30,681 nucleotides of DNA from Bacillota bacterium (lineage in GTDB: Bacteria > Bacillota > Negativicutes > Sporomusales > Sporomusaceae). Positions 23,822 through 30,681 of this stretch are shown in pieces. A program made the translations under genes and the position numbers. The notes below the pieces were generated by a model. The model was not told the origin of the DNA, did not search any database, and saw only the letters and a list, made by a program, of their open reading frames with translations. Where the stretch lies: assembly GCA_023388195.1 (NCBI GenBank), contig JAEWGR010000176.1, forward strand, positions 1 to 30,681. The letters are read 5' to 3'. How positions within the stretch are numbered: position 1 is the first letter of the stretch; every line of letters begins with the position of its first letter.

Positions 23822-24214
23822 CTAAACTCTTCTTCTTTTCGGCGGACGGCATCCATTATGCGGAATGGGTGTTACGTCTTTAATCATATTCACTTCCAGG
23901 CCGGCAGCCTGCAGTGAACGGATAGCAGCCTCGCGGCCGGCGCCAGGGCCTTTAACAAATACTTCGATTTGTTTAAGACCATGTTCCATAGCAGCTTTAG
24001 CAGCAGTTTCGGCAGCCATCTGAGCAGCAAACGGGGTGCTTTTACGCGAGCCTCTGAAGCCGAGGCCACCGGCGCTAGCCCAGGAAATCGCATTGCCTCT
24101 GGTGTCAGTGATGGTTACGATCGTGTTGTTGAAAGTGGAACGGATATGAGCAACACCATGTTCTATATTTTTACGCTCTTTACGTTTAGGTCTGGCAACT
24201 TTTTTAGCAACCAA
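23822..24214 (-). CDS. rpsK: 30S ribosomal protein S11
   Basis: Platform protein that helps form the mRNA exit region. The 130-residue product has the conserved HIRSTFNNTIVTITD, the VFVKGPGAGREAAIRSL segment and the C-terminal HNGCRPPKRRRV. The start codon is TTG, with AGGAGGG 7 bases upstream and no in-frame ATG at the right place. It is 14 bp after rpsM. Confidence 0.97.
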   Translation of the reverse strand: MVAKKVARPKRKERKNIEHGVAHIRSTFNNTIVTITDTRGNAISWASAGGLGFRGSRKSTPFAAQMAAETAAKAAMEHGLKQIEVFVKGPGAGREAAIRSLQAAGLEVNMIKDVTPIPHNGCRPPKRRRV

Positions 24215-24228
24215 TGGTTATCCCTCCT

Positions 24229-24600
24229 TTACTTCTTCTTCTTCGCGCCAACGGTCTTTTTCGGGCCTTTACGAGTACGGGCATTGGTCTTGGTACGCTG
24301 ACCGCGTACTGGCAGACCCATGCGGTGCCGTTTGCCCCGGTAAGAGCCGATCTCAATGAGCCGCTTAATGTTAAGAGCTTCTTCACGACGAAGGTCACCT
24401 TCGACGCGATAGTTTTTATCAATGCTTTCACGAAGTTTGGCAACTTCTTCCTCAGTTAAATCCCGGGTACGGGTATCAGGATTGATCCCGGTCTTGGCAA
24501 GGATTTCTTTGGAGATCGTCAGACCAATACCAAATATATATGTTAAAGCAATTTCAATGCGTTTGTCACGCGGTAAGTCTACACCGGCAATACGTGCCAT
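24229..24600 (-). CDS. rpsM: 30S ribosomal protein S13
   Basis: Head protein contacting the P-site tRNA and the 50S subunit. The 123-residue product begins MARIAGVDLPRDKRIEIALT, has SYRGKRHRMGLPVRGQRTKTNARTRKG in the usual place (shown here only to name the region 92-118) and ends in a lysine run. It lies 26 bp after rpmJ. Confidence 0.97.
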   Translation of the reverse strand: MARIAGVDLPRDKRIEIALTYIFGIGLTISKEILAKTGINPDTRTRDLTEEEVAKLRESIDKNYRVEGDLRREEALNIKRLIEIGSYRGKRHRMGLPVRGQRTKTNARTRKGPKKTVGAKKKK

Positions 24601-24626
24601 GGTTTAATCCACCCCCTATCTATTTT

Positions 24627-24740
24627 TTAGCCTTGTTTCTGTTTATGTTTGGGATTTTCGCAAATCACCATTACTCTGCCATGTCGTTTAATGACTTTGC
24701 ATTTTTCACATATAGGCTTAACCGATGGCCTTACTTTCAT
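24627..24740 (-). CDS. rpmJ: 50S ribosomal protein L36, zinc-binding form
   Basis: A 37-residue protein too short for routine gene calling. The reading begins MKVRPSVKPICEKCKVIKRH and ends HKQKQG. Zinc ligands C11, C14, C27 and H32 are all present, so this is the zinc-containing type. GGAGG lies 7 bases before the ATG. The order infA-rpmJ-rpsM is standard. The 90-bp gap before it (24741-24830) has no visible gene. Confidence 0.97.
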   Translation of the reverse strand: MKVRPSVKPICEKCKVIKRHGRVMVICENPKHKQKQG

Positions 24741-24830
24741 AATTAAACCTCCTTATCGTGTGTCCGCCGCCCGTCAGTCCGCGTTCGCACATCGACTTGA
24801 CTAACGAACTTACGAACCCACAAACACATG

Positions 24831-25049
24831 CTATTTAAACCTATAGGTAATACGGCCGCGTTTTAGATCATATGGTGTAAGTTCAATTGTAACTTTATCA
24901 CCTGGCAGAATCCGGATAAAATTCATACGAATTTTACCTGATACATGCGCCAGTACAATATGACCGTTTTCCAGCTTTACCTGAAACATAGCATTAGGCA
25001 GCGCCTCAATGACCGTACCTTCTACTTCAATTACATCTTGTTTAGACAA
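24831..25049 (-). CDS. infA: Translation initiation factor IF-1
   Basis: A single OB-fold (S1-like) domain that binds the ribosomal A site during initiation. The 72-residue product begins MSKQDVIEVEGTVIEALPN and ends LKRGRITYRFK. The start codon is TTG, with GGAGGGG 7 bases upstream. It follows the KOW-domain gene by 24 bp. Confidence 0.97.
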   Translation of the reverse strand: MSKQDVIEVEGTVIEALPNAMFQVKLENGHIVLAHVSGKIRMNFIRILPGDKVTIELTPYDLKRGRITYRFK

Positions 25050-25073
25050 GAGCTATCCCCTCCTCGTCCGCTT

Positions 25074-25355
25074 TTACAGCTTATCTGGCACCCCGATGTG
25101 GGCGAGGGCCTGACGGAGTTCTTCATCAGTGGGTTTTAAACCGCCGGTTAAAGCTTCCGCCACATCGTTAGCGATAGAATGCCTTTTTACGTGCTTAACG
25201 TTCTTTTTCTTTGGGCTTATGACCTTACGTATGCGTCCGTCAGCTACCAGAAGAGTTTGTGGCTTATACCACCCTAGTACCACATAAGCGTGACCTGCAT
25301 CACGTCCTGCAGATGATATCACAATGTGCCCTGGGTTAATAGTTCCATCCGGCAC
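25074..25355 (-). CDS. KOW-domain RNA-binding protein (L14e/L27e-like)
   Basis: A 93-residue basic protein with an N-terminal KOW domain (GHIVISSAGRDAGHAYVVLG, about 9-28). The beta strand VLVADG-type segment LLVADGRIRKVISPKKKNVKHV follows (about 35-56). Its fold resembles that of the archaeal/eukaryotic ribosomal proteins L14e, L6e and L27e, and such genes occur between map and infA in many Firmicutes. It probably binds rRNA or acts in ribosome assembly; the exact role is not established. The start is GTG, with GGAGGA 8 bases upstream, 13 bp after map. Confidence 0.85.
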   Translation of the reverse strand: MPDGTINPGHIVISSAGRDAGHAYVVLGWYKPQTLLVADGRIRKVISPKKKNVKHVKRHSIANDVAEALTGGLKPTDEELRQALAHIGVPDKL

Positions 25356-25368
25356 AAGCCGTCTCCTC

Positions 25369-26115
25369 CTATAGTTTTGTTAATATTTCCGGACCATCGG
25401 CCGTGATGGCAATGGTGTGTTCAAAATGAGCCGAACGCTTGCCGTCAGCAGTCACTACTGTCCAGTTGTCACTCAAGGTCTTAACCTCATGAGTCCCTGC
25501 GTTAATCATAGGCTCTATGGCTAATGTCATACCAGATTTTAAGCGCGGGCCGCGTCCAGGTAGCCCATAGTTTGGTATTTGCGGATCTTCGTGCATATTT
25601 CTGCCGATACCATGCCCAACGAAGTCACGCACCACACCATAACCATGTTCTTCAGCGTAGGCTTGAATGCTATGCGAAATGTCGCCTAAACGGCTGCCGG
25701 CAATAGCTTTTTCAATCCCTTTATATAGCGACTGTTCGGTAACTTCGATAAGTTTTCCGACTTCGGCATCCACTTCGCCTACCGGCACGGTAATTGCGGC
25801 ATCACCGCAATAGCCGTTGATGATGGCGCCGATGTCAATACTTACATTATCTCCATTTTTTAACCTTTTTAATCCAGGAATGCCATGTACTACCTCATCA
25901 TTAACCGAGGCGCAGATGTTGCCGGGAAAGCCCTGATAGCCTTTAAAGGCCGGCACCGCACCTTTGCTTTTGATATATTGTTCGGCAATCCTGTCAAGCT
26001 CCAGCGTAGTGACATCAGGTTTTACCGCTTTTTTAACTTCGTGAAGCGTCTCTGCCACTATCCGCCCGGCATCACGCAGGTAGTTTAATTCCCTTTGTGA
26101 TTTTAGTATGATCAT
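25369..26115 (-). CDS. map: Methionine aminopeptidase, type I
   Basis: Removes the initiator methionine from new proteins. The 248-residue enzyme has H77 and all five metal ligands: D94 (SIDIG), D105 (GDAA), H168 (FVGHGIG), E201 (AIEPM) and E232 (FEHT). There is no N-terminal zinc extension. The start overlaps the adk stop (ATGA). The secY-adk-map order is the Firmicutes norm. Confidence 0.98.
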   Translation of the reverse strand: MIILKSQRELNYLRDAGRIVAETLHEVKKAVKPDVTTLELDRIAEQYIKSKGAVPAFKGYQGFPGNICASVNDEVVHGIPGLKRLKNGDNVSIDIGAIINGYCGDAAITVPVGEVDAEVGKLIEVTEQSLYKGIEKAIAGSRLGDISHSIQAYAEEHGYGVVRDFVGHGIGRNMHEDPQIPNYGLPGRGPRLKSGMTLAIEPMINAGTHEVKTLSDNWTVVTADGKRSAHFEHTIAITADGPEILTKL

Positions 26116-26765
26116 ACTTGCCCGCCTCTCAGGCTATTGACAATGTCTTGCAGGACATCATCGATGGGCTGCAAACCGTTGATTTCGGTGTACAGGCCTT
26201 TGTCCTGATAATACTCAATCAGAGGCTGGGTTTGCGTCTGATATACGGCCAGACGGTTAATCACTGTATCTTCCCGGTCGTCATCACGCTGATACAGCTC
26301 GCCACTGCACTTATCACACACACCGCTCGCTTTTGGGGCATTAAACGCTACGTGGTAGGTAGCGCCACAGCTTTTGCAAATCCGTCGCCCGGTCATGCGG
26401 CCAACCAGTTCGGATCCCGGTGCAGTAATATTGATAACCCGGTCAAGTTTGATGATAAGTTCAGTCAGGGTGCGGTCAAGGGCCTCTGCCTGGGCGATGG
26501 TGCGAGGAAAACCGTCAAGGATAAATCCCGTCTTGCAATCGTCTTTAGCCAAACGCTCTTTTACTATGCCGATAGTCACACTGTCAGGCACCAATTGTCC
26601 GCCATCCATGCAGGCCTTGGCTTGTTTGCCAAGCTCAGTGCCTTCTTTGACTGCTGCCCGGAACATATCACCGGTTGAGATGTGGGGAATTTTAAAGTTT
26701 TCTACCAGTTTGGCCGCCTGGGTGCCTTTGCCGGCACCAGGCGGACCCATTAACAGAATAAACAT
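26112..26765 (-). CDS. adk: Adenylate kinase, zinc-LID type
   Basis: Interconverts ATP plus AMP with two ADP. The 217-residue protein has the P-loop GPPGAGKGTQ (7-16), the AMP-binding TGDMFR (31-36) and LDGFPRT (83-89). Its long LID carries four cysteines (C130, C133, C150, C153) forming a structural zinc site, common in Gram-positive enzymes. AGGAGG lies 8 bases before the ATG at 26765; a GTG two codons earlier is too close to it. Confidence 0.98.
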   Translation of the reverse strand: MFILLMGPPGAGKGTQAAKLVENFKIPHISTGDMFRAAVKEGTELGKQAKACMDGGQLVPDSVTIGIVKERLAKDDCKTGFILDGFPRTIAQAEALDRTLTELIIKLDRVINITAPGSELVGRMTGRRICKSCGATYHVAFNAPKASGVCDKCSGELYQRDDDREDTVINRLAVYQTQTQPLIEYYQDKGLYTEINGLQPIDDVLQDIVNSLRGGQV

Positions 26766-26777
26766 GACCACTACCTC

Positions 26778-28034
26778 CTACTTCATGAAGCCTTGGTAGT
26801 GACGCATGAGTACCAGCGCCTCTATTTGCTTCATGGTATCCAGAGCCACACCTACTACGATTAGGAGGGCAGTACCGCCAAAGTATACCCCTTGGACGTT
26901 GGTAACTGCACCGACAAAATTCGGCAGTATTGCGATTATGGCCAGGAAGATTGATCCGGCCAGAGTAATTCTGGTCATAACCCGGTCTAAATAATCGGCG
27001 GTAGGCTTACCCGGCCTGATACCCGGAATAAACCCGCCGTGTTTTTTCATGTTCTCTGCCATATCTGATATGTTCATGGTAACCGCAGTATAGAAGTACG
27101 TAAAGAACACGATTAACAGCGCATATAACACCGTTTGCATCGGCGTGCCCCACGCAAACCACCCTGCCACTGTTTTTACCCAGGGTACATCAATAAACTG
27201 GGCAATAGTTACCGGGAACATCAGCACAGATGACGCAAAGATTATCGGAATAACACCTGCTTGGTTAACTTTAAGCGGTATATGCGTTGAATGACCGCCA
27301 TACATTTTCCGTCCGACCACCCGTTTAGCATATTGCACGGGGATACGGCGCTGACCTTGCTGTATTGCGATTACGAAAACAATCATTGCGACAGCGATGA
27401 TCAGAAACAGGAATACATTGAAGATATTAATGGTTCCGGCGCTGACATACTCATACATTTTGTAGAGGCCGCCCGGAAGACTGGAAACGATACCGGCAAA
27501 GATAATCAGCGATATGCCGTTACCAATACCTTTGTCAGTGATCTGCTCACCCAACCACATAAGAAATGTTGTACCTGCAGTCAACGTTAACGCTACAAGT
27601 AATATGGAGCCAATACCAGGGTTAATAATTGCTGCTTTCAGACCGAATGCCATGCCTATTGCCTGGATAAACCCAAGAACAACAGTACCATACCGGGTAA
27701 TTTGGGTAATTTTCTTGCGGCCCTCATCGCCTTCTTTGGCCCACTGCTCAAATTTCGGCACAACTACGGTCAGCAGCTGCATGATAATTGAGGCATTGAT
27801 GTAGGGTGTAATACTCATGGCAAATATGGAGAATTTGCTTAAAGCACCGCCGGAAAACAGATCTAGCAGCCCAAACAGATTACCGCTGGTAAACAGCTGC
27901 TCGATTACGGCGGCGTTTACTCCCGGCACCGGGATGTGTGTACCCAACCTGAATATCAAGAACATGACCAAGGTAAAAACTAGTTTCTGCCTCAGTTCAG
28001 TAATCCTTAAAATGTTCGAGAGCTGTGACAGCAA
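26778..28034 (-). CDS. secY: Preprotein translocase subunit SecY
   Basis: Ten-helix channel for protein export across the inner membrane. The 418-residue product has the plug-region motif LLDLFSGGALSKFSIFAMSITPYINAS (first part LLDLFSGGAL) and the cytoplasmic loops GQRRIPVQYAKRVVG and MKKHGGFIPGIRPGKPT that bind SecA or the ribosome. The start codon is TTG, directly after the rplO stop; GAGGTG lies 6 bases upstream within the end of rplO. No frameshift is seen. Confidence 0.98.
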   Translation of the reverse strand: MLSQLSNILRITELRQKLVFTLVMFLIFRLGTHIPVPGVNAAVIEQLFTSGNLFGLLDLFSGGALSKFSIFAMSITPYINASIIMQLLTVVVPKFEQWAKEGDEGRKKITQITRYGTVVLGFIQAIGMAFGLKAAIINPGIGSILLVALTLTAGTTFLMWLGEQITDKGIGNGISLIIFAGIVSSLPGGLYKMYEYVSAGTINIFNVFLFLIIAVAMIVFVIAIQQGQRRIPVQYAKRVVGRKMYGGHSTHIPLKVNQAGVIPIIFASSVLMFPVTIAQFIDVPWVKTVAGWFAWGTPMQTVLYALLIVFFTYFYTAVTMNISDMAENMKKHGGFIPGIRPGKPTADYLDRVMTRITLAGSIFLAIIAILPNFVGAVTNVQGVYFGGTALLIVVGVALDTMKQIEALVLMRHYQGFMK

Positions 28035-28475
28035 TTAAATCACCTCGACTGTACCGCCGGCAGCCTGAATTTTTTCAGCGGCCGACTTAGTAAAGCCATT
28101 GGCTTTAACGGTTAAAGCCTTGGTAAGCTCGCCATTGCCCAGAATCTTAAGACCGTCGAGCACTTTTTTTACTACACCGGCATCTACCAAAGCTTCCAGA
28201 TCTACAACCGCACCGTTGTCAAAGCGGTTGAGTACTTCCACGTTAATCTCGCTGTATTGCTTAGCGAAGATATTGGTAAAGCCGCGTTTCGGCAGTCTTA
28301 AGTACAAGGGCCTTTGTCCGCCTTCAAAACCTGGACGCACACCGCCGCCGGCACGGGCATTCTGGCCTTTGTGGCCTTTACCGGCAGTTTTGCCAAGACC
28401 GGAACCAAGACCGCGGCCAACACGAGTGCGAACCTTTTTTGAACCAGGCGCTGGAGCTAATTCATGTAATTTCAT
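28035..28475 (-). CDS. rplO: 50S ribosomal protein L15
   Basis: Late-assembly large-subunit protein. The 146-residue product begins MKLHELAPAPGSKKVRTRVG, followed by the glycine-rich RGLGSGLGKTAGKGHKGQNA tail that threads into rRNA. The ATG at 28475 has AAGGAGGT 7 bases upstream; three upstream codons are open but unlikely. Its stop codon touches the secY start with no gap. Confidence 0.98.
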   Translation of the reverse strand: MKLHELAPAPGSKKVRTRVGRGLGSGLGKTAGKGHKGQNARAGGGVRPGFEGGQRPLYLRLPKRGFTNIFAKQYSEINVEVLNRFDNGAVVDLEALVDAGVVKKVLDGLKILGNGELTKALTVKANGFTKSAAEKIQAAGGTVEVI

Positions 28476-28520
28476 TAACAGCACCTCCTTGAACTAATAT
28501 ATTGGTTATTGTCGTTTGCT

Positions 28521-28706
28521 TTATTCTGCAACTGTTTCTACGGTAACAAGGTGTTCTACTTTGCGAACCATACCCTTGATTGCCGCACTGTCTTCTTTGA
28601 TTACAGTGCTGTTGGTTTTCTTGAGGCCCAATGCAGCAACTGTTGCACGTTGGTCTTCAGGTCTGCCAATCAGACTGCGAGTTAAAGTAATTTTTAGCTT
28701 CGCCAT
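28521..28706 (-). CDS. rpmD: 50S ribosomal protein L30
   Basis: A 61-residue large-subunit protein with the conserved LTRSLIGRPEDQRATVAALG segment (about 8-27) and VKHLVTVE-type end (VEHLVTVETVAE). It lies 12 bp after rpsE and 45 bp before rplO. Confidence 0.97.
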   Translation of the reverse strand: MAKLKITLTRSLIGRPEDQRATVAALGLKKTNSTVIKEDSAAIKGMVRKVEHLVTVETVAE

Positions 28707-28718
28707 TGTGTTACCTCC

Positions 28719-29219
28719 TTAACCCAACAGTTCCTGAACGGTTTTGCCACGCAGGCTGGCAACTTCTTCAGCCCGTTTAAGCTGGCTGAGGCCGGCAATG
28801 GTAGCCCGTACCATATTGTTGGCGTTAGATGAACCAAGCGATTTAGTCAGGATGTCGTGAATACCGGCAAGTTCAAGCACAGCACGGGCAGGGCCGCCGG
28901 CAATTACGCCAGTACCTTCCGAAGCAGGCTTTAATAACACTTTGCCAGCGCCAAACTCACCCAAGATTTGATGAGGAATTGTGGTGCCGACAATTGGAAC
29001 CTTAATCAGGCTTTTCTTAGCGTCTTCCACGCCTTTACGGATAGCTTCCGGTACTTCAGCAGCTTTGCCTAAACCGAAACCTACATGGCCGTTGCCATCG
29101 CCGACAACTACCAGGGCGCTGAAAGAAAAACGCCTGCCGCCTTTTACTACCTTGGCGACCCGGTTAATGAATACTACTTTCTCTTTTAGGTCAAGACCGG
29201 TGTAATCAATTCTGGCCAT
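28719..29219 (-). CDS. rpsE: 30S ribosomal protein S5
   Basis: Small-subunit protein involved in decoding accuracy and mRNA unwinding. The 166-residue product has the N-terminal double-stranded-RNA-binding fold (KVVKGGRRFSFSALVVVGDG) and the loop changed in spectinomycin resistance (GRRFSFSA region), here in wild-type-like form. LKPASEGTGVIAGGPARAVLE (first 20 residues meant) marks the C-terminal domain. It lies 17 bp after rplR. Confidence 0.97.
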   Translation of the reverse strand: MARIDYTGLDLKEKVVFINRVAKVVKGGRRFSFSALVVVGDGNGHVGFGLGKAAEVPEAIRKGVEDAKKSLIKVPIVGTTIPHQILGEFGAGKVLLKPASEGTGVIAGGPARAVLELAGIHDILTKSLGSSNANNMVRATIAGLSQLKRAEEVASLRGKTVQELLG

Positions 29220-29236
29220 TTATTTCCCTCCTTTTC

Positions 29237-29599
29237 TTAGAATTCAAGTCCGGCTTCGCGAGCAGCAGCAGCCAGGGCAGCAACGCGGCCATGATAGATA
29301 TAGCCGGCACGATCAAATACCACTTTCGTGATTCCTTTTTCGAGGGCCCGCTTGGCGATTGCCTCGCCTACCGCTTTAGCCGCATCAATGTTACCACCAT
29401 ACTCAACCTGTAAGTCTTTATCAAGGGTGCTGGCCGCTACTAATGTAGTACCATTTTTATCGTTGATAATCTGAGCATAAATATGCTTCAAACTACGGAA
29501 TACGTTGAGACGAGGGCGTTCGACGCTGCCGATTAGATTTTTCCGGGCTCTCAATTGACGCTTCTGACGCCCGATATTTTTACTTGGTTTACGCAGCAA
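29237..29599 (-). CDS. rplR: 50S ribosomal protein L18
   Basis: Binds 5S rRNA and carries it to the large subunit. I place the start at TTG 29599 (protein MLRKPSKNIGRQKRQLRAR, 120 residues). GGAG lies 8 bases upstream, and this matches the usual L18 beginning; the frame is open 12 codons further and holds a GTG that overlaps the ribosome binding site. RPRLNVFRSLKHIYAQIIND and DRAGYIYHGRVAALA are conserved. Confidence 0.95.
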   Translation of the reverse strand: MLRKPSKNIGRQKRQLRARKNLIGSVERPRLNVFRSLKHIYAQIINDKNGTTLVAASTLDKDLQVEYGGNIDAAKAVGEAIAKRALEKGITKVVFDRAGYIYHGRVAALAAAAREAGLEF

Positions 29600-29637
29600 G
29601 GTGTTCACTCCTTTCGCTTGAATTACCTCTGACAAGT

Positions 29638-30189
29638 TTATTTCTTGCCTTTACCGCCAGCTTTACCAACTTTGCGGCGAACAACTTCACCTTCATACTT
29701 GACCCCTTTGCCTTTGTAAGGTTCTGGTTCGCGATAACCGCGTATTTTTGCAGCAAGTGCACCAACAGCTTCTTTATCAATACCAGAAACGACAATACGG
29801 TTAGGCGCGGGAACATCAATTGTCAGACCTGCAGGCGGCTCGACTTCCAGTGGATGCGAGAAGCCTAAGGTGAGGGCCAGTTTCTGACCGGATTTCGCGG
29901 CACGGTAACCTACGCCGGCGATTTCCAGAGTCTTCGCAAAGCCTTGGGTTACGCCTGTTACCATGTTGCTGACAAGGGTCCGGGTTAACCCGTGGAGAGA
30001 ACGGTGTTGCTTGTTATCTGTAGGCCGTTTGACGTTAATGATCTCGCCTTCTCTTTCGATAATCATATCGGGATGGAGTTGGCGGGTCAGCTCGCCTTTC
30101 GGGCCTTTGACTGTTATCAGGTTGCTGTCGCCGATGGTTACGGTAACACCAGCAGGAACAGTGATGGGACTCCTACCAATTCTAGACAT
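29638..30189 (-). CDS. rplF: 50S ribosomal protein L6
   Basis: Large-subunit protein near the factor-binding site. The 183-residue product begins MSRIGRSPITVPAGVTVTIG and ends with the L6 signature PEPYKGKGVKYEGEVVRRK and a Lys/Gly tail. It has the usual two-domain length and lies 23 bp after rpsH. Confidence 0.98.
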   Translation of the reverse strand: MSRIGRSPITVPAGVTVTIGDSNLITVKGPKGELTRQLHPDMIIEREGEIINVKRPTDNKQHRSLHGLTRTLVSNMVTGVTQGFAKTLEIAGVGYRAAKSGQKLALTLGFSHPLEVEPPAGLTIDVPAPNRIVVSGIDKEAVGALAAKIRGYREPEPYKGKGVKYEGEVVRRKVGKAGGKGKK

Positions 30190-30212
30190 ATTGCACCTCC
30201 TGTATCACTAGA

Positions 30213-30611
30213 CTACCAAACGTATGCCAGTACTTCGCCGCCAAGACCTTCTTTACGGGCAGCTTTATCGCTCATAATACCCTTAGATGTCGAGATAATC
30301 GCAATTCCGAGACCACCCAGTACGCGGGGCAGCTGTTCTTTCTTAGCATAAACGCGAAGACCGGGCTTAGAAATGCGCTTAATACCAGTAATTACTTTTT
30401 CGCGGTTTGGCCCGTATTTAAGGCTAACCCGCAGCATTCCCTGTTTACCATCTTGCTGTGTGTCGTAGTCTCTGATAAAACCTTCGTCTTTCAGGATTTG
30501 GGCTACGGCTTTCTTGATGTTGGATGCTGGAATCTCGACTTTATCGTGAAAAACCGAGTTGGCGTTGCGAATGCGAGTAAGCATGTCGGCAATCGGATCG
30601 GTCATTACCAT
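30213..30611 (-). CDS. rpsH: 30S ribosomal protein S8
   Basis: 16S rRNA binder and, in many bacteria, the repressor of spc-operon translation. The 132-residue product begins MVMTDPIADMLTRIRNANS, has GPNREKVITGIKRISKPGLR in the middle and ends GGEVLAYVW. AAGGGGG lies 9 bases before the first ATG, and a second ATG two codons on is too far, so the longer form is chosen. Confidence 0.98.
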   Translation of the reverse strand: MVMTDPIADMLTRIRNANSVFHDKVEIPASNIKKAVAQILKDEGFIRDYDTQQDGKQGMLRVSLKYGPNREKVITGIKRISKPGLRVYAKKEQLPRVLGGLGIAIISTSKGIMSDKAARKEGLGGEVLAYVW

Positions 30612-30644
30612 GGTTTAGAACCCCCTTCCTATATGTTGCTGCTA

Positions 30645-30681
30645 CTACCAGCTTGCCTTGGTTACTCCAGGAATGGCGCCT
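30645..30681 (-). CDS. rpsZ: 30S ribosomal protein S14 (type Z), C-terminal end only
   Basis: The last 11 codons and the TAG stop are visible; the read is GAIPGVTKASW, which matches the IPGVKKASW end of the short zinc-binding S14. It precedes rpsH by 33 bp, the standard spc-operon place. The zinc site and start lie past the right edge. Confidence 0.9.
   Translation of the reverse strand, partial: GAIPGVTKASW

Noticed and set aside
24741..24830. Possible small gene or RNA between infA and rpmJ
   Set aside because: The 90-bp gap shows no reading frame with a ribosome binding site and no convincing hairpin.

Overview
The window is chromosomal DNA from a spore-forming Firmicute-type bacterium, most likely of the Negativicutes (Sporomusaceae-like). 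The evidence is a CwlD cortex amidase, CdaA/CdaR, a Firmicutes-order spc/alpha ribosomal cluster with a KOW-domain gene next to infA, an EcfA1-EcfA2-EcfT-truA-rplM-rpsI block, strong AGGAGG ribosome binding sites and a classic sigma-A promoter. The genus is inferred from overall gene style, not from a marker I can compare. Nearly every gene lies on the minus strand. The exceptions are a DedA gene, a monofunctional transglycosylase and one small orphan gene.

Reading along minus-strand transcription (high to low coordinates), positions 30681-21786 hold the spc/alpha cluster: rpsZ(partial)-rpsH-rplF-rplR-rpsE-rpmD-rplO-secY-adk-map-KOW-infA-rpmJ-rpsM-rpsK-rpsD-rpoA-rplQ, closed by a hairpin terminator. 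Positions 21695-17430 hold the energising module of an ECF vitamin/metal transporter (ecfA1, ecfA2, ecfT) and truA, in overlapping frames. A new promoter and leader then drive rplM-rpsI, ending in a bidirectional terminator. Positions 17273-14255 hold two unrecognised genes (one soluble, one membrane) and a divergent peptidoglycan pair, cwlD and mtgA.

Positions 14163-11793 hold the complete three-gene AmmeMemoRadiSam cassette (MEMO-like protein, AMMECR1 protein, radical SAM enzyme). It is widespread, but its biochemical role is unsettled, so it is the best candidate here for unexplained biology. A DedA-family gene faces it and diverges from the arginine cluster.

Positions 11059-4095 hold a full arginine pathway from N-acetylglutamate to arginine: argC-argJ-argB-argD-argF-(repeat)-argG-argH. 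The bifunctional ArgJ makes the acetyl-recycling route possible. Two ArgR-box-like palindromes precede argC. A branched-chain aminotransferase gene (ilvE) follows argH at 36 bp. After a perfect hairpin come cdaA and the start of cdaR (c-di-AMP synthase and its regulator).

Two non-coding repeat-like elements interrupt the arginine cluster: a 120-bp element with terminal inverted repeats between argF and argG, and a hairpin with GGGGACGGTTCT arms between argJ and argB. I saw no tRNA, rRNA, CRISPR array, transposase or prophage gene, and no clearly novel multi-gene defence or metabolic system.
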